From Micromussa lordhowensis (lineage: Eukaryota > Cnidaria > Anthozoa > Scleractinia > Lobophylliidae), in the NCBI GenBank assembly GCA_964020085.1, contig OZ026601.1, positions 2,810,401 to 2,874,400 of the forward strand: a DNA stretch of 64,000 bases, read 5' to 3'. The notes beneath the pieces are model-generated. The model made no database searches. It saw nothing but the letters and a program-made list of their open reading frames with translations, and had not been told where the DNA came from. The position numbers and the translations under genes are program-made. This document shows positions 23,723 through 35,033 of the stretch, one piece after another; the first letter of the stretch is position 1, and each line of letters opens with the position of its first letter.

Positions 23723-26613
23723 TATTTTTTCTTGTTAGGAACCTGTTTCTGTTCTGACACTTTGATGAGCAGGGCTGGCTATTCCTTGGGTATCCTTTTG
23801 CAGTTCTTTTCAGGTTTGCACCTTGTAAACTAGCGTGGAGACCTTGTATCAGCCACAGGTCATTCCTACAGCTGTTCACTGAACAATAACTTTAAAATTT
23901 AAAAATAACACACGCTTATTAATCATTAGCCTTAGATCAATTGTTTACCTTGGAACACGTCAATATTGAAACAAAGGAACAATTCAAACCCTGGTTCAGT
24001 TATTATTTGTATAGTTAAATATACAATTTTAACAGTTGGCCAGCTTAGAGAAATCCACCCAGTGAAAGTAAACTGGAAACTGATCAGGATATCTTGTCGA
24101 TTCCTGAATCTTGCACTAAACTTTTATACAACTTGTTTCATCTCATTTGCCCGCTTTTTAAAAACAACTTCTTTGAAAAAAAGCATTCACCATAGGTGGT
24201 CCACCCAGAATGAAACAGTCAAATCTAATGTAAAAATTGCGAAATAAATTAAACCGTTTGTTCAAAATTAAATTGGTACACTCGAGCCTTTATCCATCAT
24301 GAGCGAAGATTTCAGTTTTAAGAACTATTAGACACATGGGTTTTGGTTAGATATTGTTTATTACGCTTCTCTCAAGCCTGTTTCTTCGAAAAACAAAACA
24401 CTGTCAATTGATCAAAGTCACTCTTTGTCGGCTTGCCTGACACGTGCGCCAGCCGTCCTAAAAATGTTGATCACTTTCAGCTTATTGGCCAAATTTATCG
24501 ATGTTTTCATTTTTGTGTCATAAAGAGCTTCCCTGTGAAAGCCAACTATCTGCTCACATGTTGCCCAGCCTACCTAACCGTGTCGCTCTTCATGTGTAGG
24601 ACTTAGCTTATATGTGAAAAACAAATCAAAAACCTCGATACTAAAAAAAAATATTTGGACATTGACTGTTCGTTAATAGTTTGTTTGGGGTGGCGAGTGT
24701 GTACAATGTTTGATTCTTAAAAAATATGTTCGACATAGCGATGATCTCTCTCTTCGTCAAAACAAACCTTGGACCACAGTGGGGAGCCAGTCGAAGAAAG
24801 AGAAACGAGCAAAGTACACTTAACACATAATACGATGAATGAACAATATTCATATGCATAGCTATTCATTCTTTCTAAACGAACCTTGAATTCGTATTTC
24901 ATTATGCATGGATCTGTTTTTATTCTCATCATTATGAGGATATTTTTCCACGAAAAGTTCAGATAATAACTGGTACACCTATTAATATCATGAAATATCC
25001 TTTCAAGTAATTTTGATAAGTGAAGGCTTCCGAAAATGCCAGCACTGGTTGTTTTTTAAGTCCAGTCCCTGAACTCCCCTTTCCCCACTTTATATAGTAG
25101 ATGAACTCGAGCGAGAGAAAGCCATGTAATTAGGCCCTAAGTCATGTAAAGCATGTTACCGTGAAAAACAATTCAAAGCTTTCCTATCTTGCAAATGTCC
25201 ATAAAAATAGAGAAAGATTTACAGTGGAGGGTGCAATTTCTTCAATAACATCACACTGATTTCAAAGGAAGCAGTCAAAGTAAAATTTTACCAATCACAG
25301 ATCGATACATAAATTGAATTAATTAAAAATATATAATAAACTCCTTTTTTCTATAACACCCTAGCAGTCTTGTTAATTAACTTACAGCAGCACTTTCTAC
25401 ACACTACCGGCCTTCTCTAAACGTTACATACGCGCTGTTACAACGCGTTTTTTTTTTTTTTCACTTGTTGCGGAACATTTTGCACCCATGCAGCTTCAAA
25501 AAGCGACGAGGGAAAATTGCTCGCCCAGTAAAAGCGAAAACGGTAACCTGTGAAAAGTTTGAGCTTTCCTGCCCTACATTTCCCTACCATTCTGAAAAAC
25601 TGCAACATTTACCTAAGACTCTAGAACAAGCGATGAAGCGAAATCATAATCAAATCGCTCCTTCGGACGCCATATTTGTTTTTAAGATTTCGGCGCGCGC
25701 TAAATAAGAGTCTGAGTACCAGGGTAATGAACAAATTAGCCAATCAGACAAAAGTCCCCTTTGTTCTCTGGAGTGGAGAAAGCTAAACCCAAGTAGGAGA
25801 GAGTACTGGAACGAACCAGTGAAAAATGACTTCAACCCCTAGAAAGGGAAAAGGAGAAATCTGAACTAGTTGATCTTTATTTTCCGGCGGTCAAACATAA
25901 CGATCCATCCAGGGGAAAAAAACAAGAGAAGCTAAGGGTTTCAAGGCAGCATTTTTATGTTAATATGCGAAGTTTTGGGACCAAATATCCTGCGTCACAG
26001 AGTGACACGTTCGGCTGCCCCGAAAGCCAAGGATCAAACAGCATGCGAGAAAAACGTAACTAAGCCAAAGTTGGCAATGTAACAACTCTAAGCACGCTGC
26101 ATCTGTACTGTGTGCTCAAGATCTGGTGTATGAGGAGGACTCACTATAGGTGGGGAAGAAATAGGTCTGAAGGGAAACTACATTGCAAAGTTGTCAAAAA
26201 GGGCGATCTCTGTGAGTGCATGAATTATAAGAGAAGCATGCTGTTCATGTATGCATGACCAGAAAACGGGGACAAGCTTTTGCCAGACCAACAAGGAAAA
26301 GACCTTGCATAGGTAACAACAATATTTGTGTTCACTCAAAATGTTTCTTCATTTTCTAGAATAATCGTAGGGGCTAAGAGAGCGAGGCAGTGTTCTGAGA
26401 TTACCGAGATCGCTTCATTACGCTTCATCATCGGGCATAGGACGGAACAGCTCTACCCATAAATAAGTTCTGTCTTCTTTGACAAAACGATTGGTGATTT
26501 AGATGAGGACACTTTGAGATTGATACGGTGTGGAATGACATTCTATACTGGGCAATCAAGAATACATTGCAAGGCCACTCAGTACTGCATGGGGCAGACA
26601 TCACGGAATTTAA
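23723..26613. other. Intergenic DNA, no gene recognised
   Basis: No coding region supported. An 80-codon open frame near 25465-25707 has no recognisable domain, and its end (AGTCTGAGTACCAGGG) looks like a dispersed repeat end. Confidence 0.35.
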
Positions 26614-27388
26614 GGTGGCCGAACACAGTTTTCGCGCGTGCTTTTGCTGATGTAATTCAGCACGTGCACGAGGATTTCAAAACAACAAACATGCCGTCAA
26701 TAGAGCGATCATTTTACTTGCTCAACACCCGCACTATCTGTGCTATTTTTCTCTATAATTGAACGCAGTGTATTGATGACTTTAGTCTTTTATTACAAAG
26801 ATATGTTGGAAAAGGTAACGATGCAAAGAACCCAGCAATTTTCAGCTTTTGTTTGTTCCCGAAAGAACCCAGTTAAATGCAACGCATGCGCAGTTGCTCG
26901 AAAAATTGAGACCGATTGCTTTGGCACAAACTTGCCGATTTCTAACGATCCAGTCGTTAGAATTTCAAGAAATTTGGCAAAATAATAGTTCGGAACCCAC
27001 TTGAATGATCTATCGCGAAAAATCTGAATTTTGACATAGGGAATTTTTAGTAATACAGAAAACGATTTAAGGCGAATTACGAAAAACGCCTATGTCAAAA
27101 TTTTATTAGAATAGTGTTGACAGATCGGATTCAATGCCAATTCGTAGTGGGCAAGCGATGAAAAAAATCTAACGACTGGATTTTTATTAAATAAACAAAA
27201 ACCATTTTTTAAGCCTTGTTTTTAACCAGCCCCGTTGCCATGGCGACAGCACACACCCTTGCCAAAATGCGAGAATAAATACTTCTGAGGTTAACCTTGA
27301 TTCTTGCAGAAAACGGGCGCCAAAGCATAAATGGTTTAAAAGTAACGGTGAATTAGGCATAGGCACTTGAAAACTGTGTTCGGCCACC
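26614..27388. mobile_element. MITE with 20-bp perfect TIRs and TTAA duplication
   Basis: Terminal inverted repeats GGTGGCCGAACACAGTTTTC (26614-26633) and its exact complement (27369-27388), flanked by TTAA at 26610-26613 and 27389-27392. Length is 775 bp with no transposase. Internal inverted segments are also present: CGATCCAGTCGTTAGA versus TCTAACGACTGGAT, and TTTGACATAGG versus CCTATGTCAAA. The TTAA-GG end arrangement matches the 657-bp element at 6980 although the TIR sequences differ. Confidence 0.88.
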
Positions 27389-27869
27389 TTAAACGTTTTA
27401 GAAAACAGACTGAGGCAGGGCTGGATTAAGAAAGACCCAACTCATGGGACGAGGAAAGATGCCGTGAGGATTCTCGCAAAACAGACGTTCCGGTCCTTCT
27501 TTTTCATTCGGCTTTGACGATATGCAAGACATAACATCAACTATGGAAGTAATGACAGCGACAGGTAGGTAAATACGAGCCAAGTAACCCGTGTAATGGC
27601 AGCGGAAGACAAGGCCTTAAAAGTGGAAACTAAATCCGTCGGATGATGAGCTTAAAATACCGCCAACACAAACAACTTAAGAAGCTTCACGGGAGAAAAG
27701 GGGAGGAACTACAGGACGCATTCAATCAGTATGAATTGGAGCGGTTTTTGAATATGCTCAATAATTTGGCTGGACAAAACCGACTTTCATCAAAGCAGGC
27801 TGCGAGACGGTAGAAGGTGTGATGCTTGTTCCTATGCTGAGGAAAACTGAATAGCATGATGTAGAAGTT

Positions 27870-27965
27870 TTATAATGGCGAGCGTCCGATAAGAGAGGAA
27901 GGGTCATTTTGCAAGACGTGGGCAATAAAAGAGAACTGGCTAGGCTCTCGAGTAGACATAGACTT
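27870..27965. repeat. Dispersed ~95-bp repeat, copy a
   Basis: The segment with CGTCCGATAAGAG, CAAGA(C/T)GTGGGCAATA and GAGAACTGG recurs at about 28433-28530. The two copies flank a foldback element. Origin unknown; possibly part of an unrecognised transposon. Confidence 0.6.
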
Positions 27966-27966
27966 A

Positions 27967-28205
27967 GGGCCGGGTCAAACGCTGTACTTCACATGAGCCG
28001 AACCAAACGCATAATCAAAGGTATAACTTTACCATGATAAACCACTGACCAACAAGATCGCTTTTGTAATTTGTTTGGTGTGGCAGTTCGGTTCGACTGA
28101 ATTAAGTTCGACGTTTGACTCAAACAGGCGTTCTTTTAATTATTTGAGTCCACCCAAACTGTCATTAGGTTCGGCTCATGTGAAGTACGGCGTTTAACCC
28201 GGGAC
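27967..28205. mobile_element. Foldback MITE with ~36-bp terminal inverted repeats
   Basis: The left arm contains ACTTCACATGAGCCGAACC; the right arm contains its complement, GGTTCGGCTCATGTGAAGT, followed by ACGGCGTTTAACCCGGG, which pairs with CCGGGTCAAACGCTGT at the left. Length is about 240 bp and the element is non-coding. Exact ends and duplication are not certain. Confidence 0.75.
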
Positions 28206-28432
28206 TCAGTCGACTTATTTTGAGTTATCTTGGCCACGTACGAAATTACCTTTAAATTGAGGGAAACTTGAAAATAATAGTTCACTAAGATAGAAAGACA
28301 CCAAAGAGATAATTAATAAACCATAAAAGAACAAGGATGGTCAAAGATGGAGAAGATTGACGCGGATTACAAAAGAAGAACTTTAGAAATTTTTTCAAGA
28401 TGTGAAAACCGTGACGTAGCTCCTATGATAAA

Positions 28433-28530
28433 CGACGAGTGTCCGATAAGAGCCTGAGGAGAAATGTTCTTTTACAAGATGTGGGCAATATGAGAGAACT
28501 GGTTGGACTCACGAATGGGCGTCGACTTAA
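28433..28530. repeat. Dispersed ~95-bp repeat, copy b
   Basis: Second copy of the segment at 27870, same orientation, about 560 bp away. Confidence 0.6.
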
Positions 28531-29708
28531 GGTTGACGGTGTCTTTCAGCGGGGATTAGACCATATCTATTTTGCAGTACATCTATCGCCTTCCAAGGAA
28601 AACAATTACAAACAAATAAAGATTTTGAGATAGCTTAGGCATCATTGCGTTACCCGATTTTTAACATCTAACCTCTAAAGAGATAAGCAGTCATGCAGTT
28701 CACAAGGTACATCATTACGAGGGACTGAACACGGCAACCACGGTTTTAAGAAACAAACCACACTAAGTACAGGCGAACAACTCTGACGAAACTCGATCAA
28801 AGATTTTTAGCTCTTGTTTCAATAGTATAAAGAAAAATATACAGGACAGCTTAAATTGCAGTCAGTCAAATTGTTTGGCTGCTCAGTTTAAATTCCCTCA
28901 GTTTGTAAAGAAGCTTAAATTGTGTAGACAGCACCTTTCCGGTTAAGTCTACTTGTGTTGCGGCACTAGTCGCTAGATTGACACCCAGAAAAATATGTTA
29001 TTTTAAGAGTCGTTGATTAGCTCAATGTTCACTCCCTTGTGGCCATTGTGTCGGAAGATTGTGTCGAAGACTTTTGCAATCTCTTGAATCACAAGGGCTC
29101 AGAGCATGTCTGAACTTGGTTTGCCAGAAAAAAAAACAAGTTATGGTGCCTAGCGTTTTCTATGCGTTAAGATATGTTTGAGAATATGCGCTATCTAGAC
29201 ATAACTATATCAAATGTAACTGTGTTATCATCTGTATCTTTTCTGGATTGTCCTTGTAGACAAGTGCGTCTCAAAGATTGTAAACATAAGTATTTACCAT
29301 TTGACTGCTATAGGGTGTTAAGAAATAGACCATGGTAATTAACGTAGTTATAGGAAAACTCTTCACTCACAAACTCATTCGCGACGAAGCTAAAGGGATT
29401 AACTTCACACATCAAACATTCCTTAACAATCGCAAAGATTTTTAACGAGTAAAAGGGATATTAAAATGATAAAATGCTATCAAACGAAAGAATCAAAGAA
29501 ATGCAATCATTTTTTGTTTGGTAAATGTTATTTTTTTAGTGCAACACATCGGGCGGTTTATGTCTGTGAGATTTGAGATAAGTGTTGTTTTATCTCTCCG
29601 TTCCATTCCACTCACAAAGTGCAAGGTATCAGGCGGGTGTTAGTATTACGGGCTGGATTTTATTTAGACCTCGGTTAAGTCAAAATCAAGCAGTGCTCAT
29701 TTGCAGGC
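28531..29708. other. Intergenic DNA upstream of bHLH copy 5
   Basis: No gene recognised. It is the presumed 5' flank of the plus-strand bHLH gene at 29709. Confidence 0.4.
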
Positions 29709-30736
29709 ATGGCTGCAGAATACGAAACTTCGATTTTCGCCGTGGATAAGAAGAAGAGAAAACGTCGTGCTCCCCGTTTGACCGGAGTAAGTAAGCAGCG
29801 TAGGTTGGCCAATGCCCGAGAGAGAAAAAGAGTCCAAGCTTTAAACGAGGAAATTGAAGTTTTGAAAAGTTTGCTTCCTCTCTCACCACATGATAAAAAG
29901 CCCACAAAAACTGAAGTAATATGGCTTGCAGCGGCGTACATCGATGAGCTAACTCAGATGTTACACACGGCAACAAGCCAGGATGAGTTTAATGGCGGAC
30001 CCTTGATGGATTTTGATTCCTTACTGGGTGTAGATATTGAAAAACTCCTTGAATTGGACGGTAAGTGTACAATTGACCTTTAGAACTGAGGTAGATCGCC
30101 GTGGTTTTGTGTTGTCAGTAGGGATTTGACCCCAGTATTTATCTTACGCTCTGTCGGATATTCTGAGTTGATTCTCAATTTTATAGGGTTTCTAGAACTT
30201 TCTTGAATAAATTTAGCAGAGAGTTTTAGCTTAGCCAGTCAAGCAACTCTTTGCCCTTATTTTAAGGCTATTTCCATTTCTGGAATCCTGGTATTTCTTT
30301 CAAATGTTTCTTAGAGCAACTTAATGCATTTGTGCTATGGGGTGAATGAATACGCGTATAATTCACACACAAAAATATCGCTTTGATCATATGTTGTGCA
30401 ACTTATTTAAGAGCACTGCGTTTTTCATCATTAAACGATCTTTTCGCTCAAGAGGCTACACCCTAAGTGGGAAAATTGGACGAGCTGATTGAGCTTGCGA
30501 AGATGGCCATCTGTCAATATAATCATCTTATAATCTCTATGGAGAGGCGAGTTTTCCGCATACAAGTTCTGGTCGTTCTGTCTTGTTTAACGCATTCCAG
30601 TAACAACCTTAATTACTGCGGCACTGGTCGCGATGTTATCTGCTAATCGAAACGAACGTTGAATGTCAAGCCCACTCCTCCAGACTAAATTTTTGTTCAT
30701 GTTTATTTTTCAGATTTTGTTCCCATCGTGTTTTAA
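29709..30736 (+). CDS. bHLH transcription factor, array copy 5 (two exons)
   Basis: Exon 1 (29709-30060) starts at ATG and encodes a Lys/Arg cluster (14-20), A-P-R-L-T-G-V-S-K-Q-R (21-31), the basic region A-N-A-R-E-R-K-R (34-41), and helix 2 with K-T-E-V-I-W-L-A-A-A-Y-I (67-78). A 35-residue acidic/hydrophobic tail (D-F-D-S-L-L-G, I-E-K-L-L-E-L-D) follows. The frame meets a consensus donor G|GTAAGT at 30061; reading through would add only a few residues. A strong acceptor (GTTTATTTTTCAG, ending 30713) opens an exon that completes the phase-1 codon and encodes D-F-V-P-I-V-F then TAA (30714-30736), for a total of 124 aa. AATAAA motifs lie near 31100. Inferred role: E-box-binding activator. Confidence 0.85.
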
Positions 30737-31120
30737 ATATTGACGTAAAATCTTCGTTTTTCGATGTATGGACATCGAGCGGCCCTTGTCAAGAGAGTGT
30801 TTAACCCGTGATCCCAGTGGCGTGAGACCCAATCAAATGAGAGATTACAGCCAACTGCATTTATCACTTTATCTACACCTTTCAAATGTGTTATTTTAGG
30901 ATCAATTTCCATAACGTTCTAGTAATTTTGGCGGAGTTCTCTAATATGTTCTTCTGCGGCTTCCGCTATCAAGCGCTGAAGCGAAATAGGACCCAAAATA
31001 GACTACCTTGTGAGAAAGTGAATTAATGTCCTTTCCAGACATGGTTGACAATTATTTGTAAACAAAGTGTACTTTTAGAAACTTCGGTGTTCTTAATGAA
31101 AATAAATAAAATATATTACT
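30737..31120. other. 3' flank of bHLH copy 5
   Basis: Probable 3' UTR ending near AATAAATAAA at about 31100-31110. Nothing else seen. Confidence 0.4.
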
Positions 31121-31159
31121 ATGTCTAGAGAGGAAGTCACATCAGCCTCTTTCATGCTT

Positions 31160-31352
31160 TTGCTCTATCCTAGTCGAATAAGGAATTTGGAAATGTTGGG
31201 TTTTGTGGGAGGAAAACCAGAGAAACTGGAGAAAAACCCTCCGAACAGGGCGAGAACCAATAACTCAACCCACACATGGCACCGGGTCGGAATCAAACCT
31301 GAGTCACATTGGTGGGAGGCGAGCGCTCTCACCACTACGTCATCCCTGCTCA
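31160..31352 (-). mobile_element. tRNA-derived SINE
   Basis: On the minus strand the element begins AGCAGGGATGACGTAGTGG (A-box region), continues through GCTCGCCTCCCACCAATG and a degraded B box (GGTTTGATTCC), then GTGTGGGTTGAGTTATTGG and the pyrimidine-rich TTTTTCTCCAGTTTCTCTGG tail. The tRNA-like head plus unrelated tail marks it as a SINE and not a tRNA gene. Confidence 0.8.
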
Positions 31353-31429
31353 CCGCCACAATAATATTTTCGTTACGCGTCTTTCTTTCTTTCCCCAGCT
31401 CTTCTCCGCCACCTATTCAAGCTTGAGTC

Positions 31430-32200
31430 ACGACAAGCTCGATGACCCTGGGGCGAGATAATTGTTAGAACGAATAATTAATTAGGGAAAATCTCCCGAA
31501 AATTAAAACGGTTAGAAATTTTGTTGACTGCCCTGACATGATATTGAAAAACATTGAAATCACTTGGGATTTCTGTAAGCTAAGAGTCAACTTGACAGAC
31601 TCGTTGCAAAACAAATGGTGAAATAAATGAAAAAATGAAAGTTATGGGCCAATTCAAAATTAAATGTCGGTAATCAGTTAAAATTTCATCACTTTGCCAA
31701 TTTGTCAGTTATATTTTTCGCCCCGTTAACCCCATTCAGACCCTGTTAGTAGATAGCTGGGAAAAGCTAGAATGTATATTGTACAAATCAGGGCAGATGG
31801 AGGCTCTTTCTAAAGCCGTGAATTCTGTGCTCCTGGCTCGGGACTTCGTGAGGGTTTGCCCGACGCTCGTCAAGTGCCGTGACTCATTTTACTGAGAAGA
31901 GAATCCAAATGACGGAAATTTAACTGATAACCGAATTGAGTACTTCTTAGAATGGCATGGTGTTTTGCTTCTTTCGTCTGTACAATCTTGAGAACATAAT
32001 AAAACAGGTAAACTACCTACAATGAAACACAGATTACCAGCTGTATCGGGGTAGTTCGGAAGGTTTTCGGGAGATTTCGTATAGTACTGAACACTTGCGG
32101 CAATGTTGGATCGAGAAATACTATAGAAAATGTCACTGCCTGACGAGTGAATTTCACGTTAAATTTTACGTGAAAAACCAATATCGCACTCATAGCTTCG
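31430..32200. other. Intergenic DNA, nothing recognised
   Basis: No coding or repeat feature identified. Confidence 0.35.
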
Positions 32201-32286
32201 CTTCTCAGCTTGAGAGGCTGCGGTGCTTCTTGCTTTAAAATTGCATCAAGATTAATTTGTTTGCCGTGTTTTTCCTTGAACCAGGA

Positions 32287-32714
32287 CTACAAACGGCGCA
32301 CGGACGTACTTGTACTTTTTTTAGTGTTTTTCGAAACCATGTTGTCCTTAAAAGAGACCACTTCGTCATATGTATTGGTTGCAATGGTTTGGTTTTCCGG
32401 AATAGATGCTTGACTTTTCTCGGCATTGATACCTGTTTGGTTTTCTTTCGCGACGCTTGTTTGGTTTTCCTCGGCAAGAACTGTCGTTTGGCTTCCTTTC
32501 CTCGTCTCTGCCATTTTGTTTTTCTTCAATGCGTTTTCTCGTACTTGAGAGTTAGTGGTTTCCTCAAAATTTGTAAAAATTTAAAGTTCAATTCAAAATT
32601 TGGCAGACATTCATTTTCTGTGAATTTGTTCATTTCCAAGGTGATATTCTCGTAGCACGAGTTGCATTTTTGCTTTCGCGATAGCAACAAATTTTGCTCG
32701 CGACTTATCGACAT
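32287..32714 (-). other. Unassigned minus-strand open frames with Glu-Asn-Gln-Thr repeats
   Basis: Two adjacent short frames (32714-32526 and 32529-32287). The upstream one contains C-N-S-C-Y-E-N-I-T-L-E-M; the downstream one starts M-K-K-N-K-M-A-E-T and has three to four spaced E-N-Q-T/S-Q-x-S-type repeats (E-E-N-Q-T-S-V, K-E-N-Q-T-G-I, P-E-N-Q-T-I-A). The 5' part is duplicated in tandem just to the right. I recognise no domain; it could be part of a repetitive element or an orphan gene fragment. No function is proposed. Confidence 0.35.
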
Positions 32715-32903
32715 CCCTTCTTGCCGCGCAAGTGCAATTTCACGCTAAATACCCCTCTCTTCGATAGCTGTGAATTCGTCCATTTCCAAGGTGATATTTT
32801 CGTAGCACGAGTTGCATTTTTGTTTTCACGATAGCAACAATTTTTGCTCTCGACTCATCAATATCCCTTCTTGCGCAAGTGTAATTTCACGCTAAATACC
32901 CCT

Positions 32904-32918
<15 letters not shown>
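32617..32918. repeat. ~150-bp direct tandem duplication
   Basis: Copies at about 32617-32768 and 32769-32918 share TTTCCAAGGTGATATT, CGTAGCACGAGTTGCATTTT, TATCCCTTCTTG-type sequence and TTTCACGCTAAATACCCC, each ending CTCTCTTCGATAG. They are roughly 90% alike by eye. Confidence 0.85.
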
Positions 32919-32934
<16 letters not shown>

Positions 32935-34661
32935 CCTTTAGTTAACAGAACTGCAAAGGACCAAAATATTAGAATGTTCGAGTTCTGGCTGTATGCATTC
33001 AGTCATTAAGATTTTAAATTTTGCACATAACGAAGATATTTTGTTTCAATCCGCGAACCACGCCTCCGTTTCACAACGCAATGCCAAAAATTATATTTTG
33101 ACTATTGACATGTTGAAAACCCCAAGAATGTATCTGTTTTTCTTTGAAAAATCTGTAGGTTTATCAGAAAGACCGCGATAATTAAGTAAGTAAGTAAAAC
33201 ACAGTGCCTCTGTGTATCGCCAAATTCTCACATACGACTTTACAAGAAATATATGCCAACTACTGCGGAGAATTCATATTTCCATCTTAGAACAAAAAGA
33301 CCTGGGGACAATATCTCTGTACTCAAAGTTCCACACAGACAACGTTTCGTGGAAAACCTCTGAATATCACAATTTGGTGCTTATTCAGTCATCGAGGCTG
33401 AGACCAGTTGGCGGAAAAGATCGATTTTCGAATGTTAATTCAACTAGCGGCTTGATGAAAGCGAATTGTTGAAGAATGTCCAGTTGAGATAATTGTTCAA
33501 GTCTAGCTGAGACTAGCTTGCGGTTACAAACCACAACAAACAAAACATTAAATTCCTACTTAACACTGCCAACTACTTATCATGTAATGAGGTTTAATTT
33601 CTAATTTCATGTTCAGTTCAATTTTGTTGTGGTTAATTATCATAATTTTCCCATTTGTACCGTGCAAATTAAAAGCACTGCTTACCGCGTTTTTTTTTTT
33701 TCAATTTTTGCAAATGTGGATTGATTATGGCGATTACTGGAAGTATTCGCAATTGTGTCGAACCCATCAGGATTTTTTTCTTCCCAATTAATGGCTAGAC
33801 TTCTACACAAAACAAATGGAAACGTCAAGGTAATATTGAGTGTTCTATTGAAAGCCGTACACGCTCTATACTAAAAGAGCTAGTGAGATAACAATGCATA
33901 CAAGGACTCCTTGACAAGTTAACTGTCCATAACAAAACGCCACGCGTGAAGTCGTAAATATTTATATGCACCATTCTATCCTAGATTCAAATATTTACAG
34001 TAGGGGGCTTTATTCGCGGAAAAATAGCTGATTTAAACATTGTGTGGGAGGAGACGTGATAAAATTGTCGGAATAGTGCGGCACAACAGAGAAAATGTGC
34101 TAGAAAATTGGAAACGAAAAATGTCACTTTGCCCAAGTGAATCTTGCGGTTTTGGACTCGTTCCGTTTCGCATCCATCATAATTAAGTGAATTATTTCCG
34201 TAGTAATTAGTACATTTGTCTCATGTTATCAGTGTTACGTAAACTGAGGAAAATTGTAATTGTGCTTCGACTGAATAAAGCTTTCTCTTCCACGTCTCAG
34301 AAATGTCATTAGTTGTTGATCGTCGTCTAATTCCTCATACAGTAGGGCCTATAGCTGCTGAATCCAGGAGGCAATGTACCCTTAGGTGTTTCCAAACGGC
34401 CCTTGTTATTTATATTTACAAATCTTGTGAATTCCTTCGCTCTTGCCTGCAGGTACAAAAAGATAAAGGAAGGCAGTCAGTTCATCGAATGAAACATAAC
34501 GTGGTAACAAAACCAGAATCCAATAGGTACAAACTTACAAAACGAAAAATGTTAATACTGAATTTAAGCAACTCTTGCGTATTAAAGAAAGAAATAGTTT
34601 CATTTTTTCATACCTACGAAGCCTATAAAATAGTTTAAAGATCAGAACACAATACTTACGG
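32919..34661. other. Intergenic DNA, nothing recognised
   Basis: AT-rich sequence with short open frames lacking any domain. Confidence 0.35.
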
Positions 34662-34964
34662 TTAAAACTCAGTCTTTATCTGTATTTGGGGTTGAGAGCT
34701 CTCCTGGCTCAACAATAGCATCAGTCCATTGATATAGGAGGCTGCCATCCAGATTATCTCTGTTTTAGAAGGTTCTTTCTGTTGTGGAGGCAGGGGAATC
34801 AGGCGGCGTAAGATCTTGATGTTTTTGTTTAAAGTGTGAACTCGTTTTCTCTCGCGCGCGTTTGCAAGCCTTCTTTGTTTACTAATACCCGTCAGTTTAG
34901 GACCTCGGCGCTTTGGCCTCTTCTTCTGGTCGATAGATTCTCCCTCTTTAGGAATACTATCCAT
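34662..34964 (-). CDS. bHLH transcription factor, array copy 6
   Basis: A 100-aa protein if started at the ATG at 34964 (M-D-S-I-P-K-E-G). The frame is open upstream to an earlier ATG at 35033, but those 23 residues are hydrophobic and unlike the other copies, and the copy at 37.6 kb starts at the equivalent point. Features: Lys/Arg cluster 14-20, G-P-K-L-T-G-I-S-K-Q-R (21-31), basic region A-N-A-R-E-R-K-R (34-41), and helix 2 with K-T-E-I-I-W-M-A-A-S-Y-I (68-79). The tail is very short and ends I-K-T-E-F, matching a SUMO acceptor pattern. A consensus donor (CC|GTAAGT) lies immediately after the TAA, so an intron may fall in the 3' UTR or the stop may have truncated a former second exon. Confidence 0.85.
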   Translation of the reverse strand: MDSIPKEGESIDQKKRPKRRGPKLTGISKQRRLANARERKRVHTLNKNIKILRRLIPLPPQQKEPSKTEIIWMAASYINGLMLLLSQESSQPQIQIKTEF

Positions 34965-35033
34965 TGTGCAAATTTTGAAACTTAGTCGTAGGTAGCCAAG
35001 CAGCCGGTCAATATGTTTTCGAATAAGGCTCAA

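Noticed and set aside
25465..25707. 80-codon open frame near 25.5 kb as a small gene
   Set aside because: No domain, no splice or polyadenylation context, and repeat-like 3' sequence.
34965..35033. Upstream in-frame ATG giving a 123-aa bHLH copy 6
   Set aside because: The added 23 residues are unlike the N-termini of the paralogues; the start at 34964 aligns with the start of copy 7.
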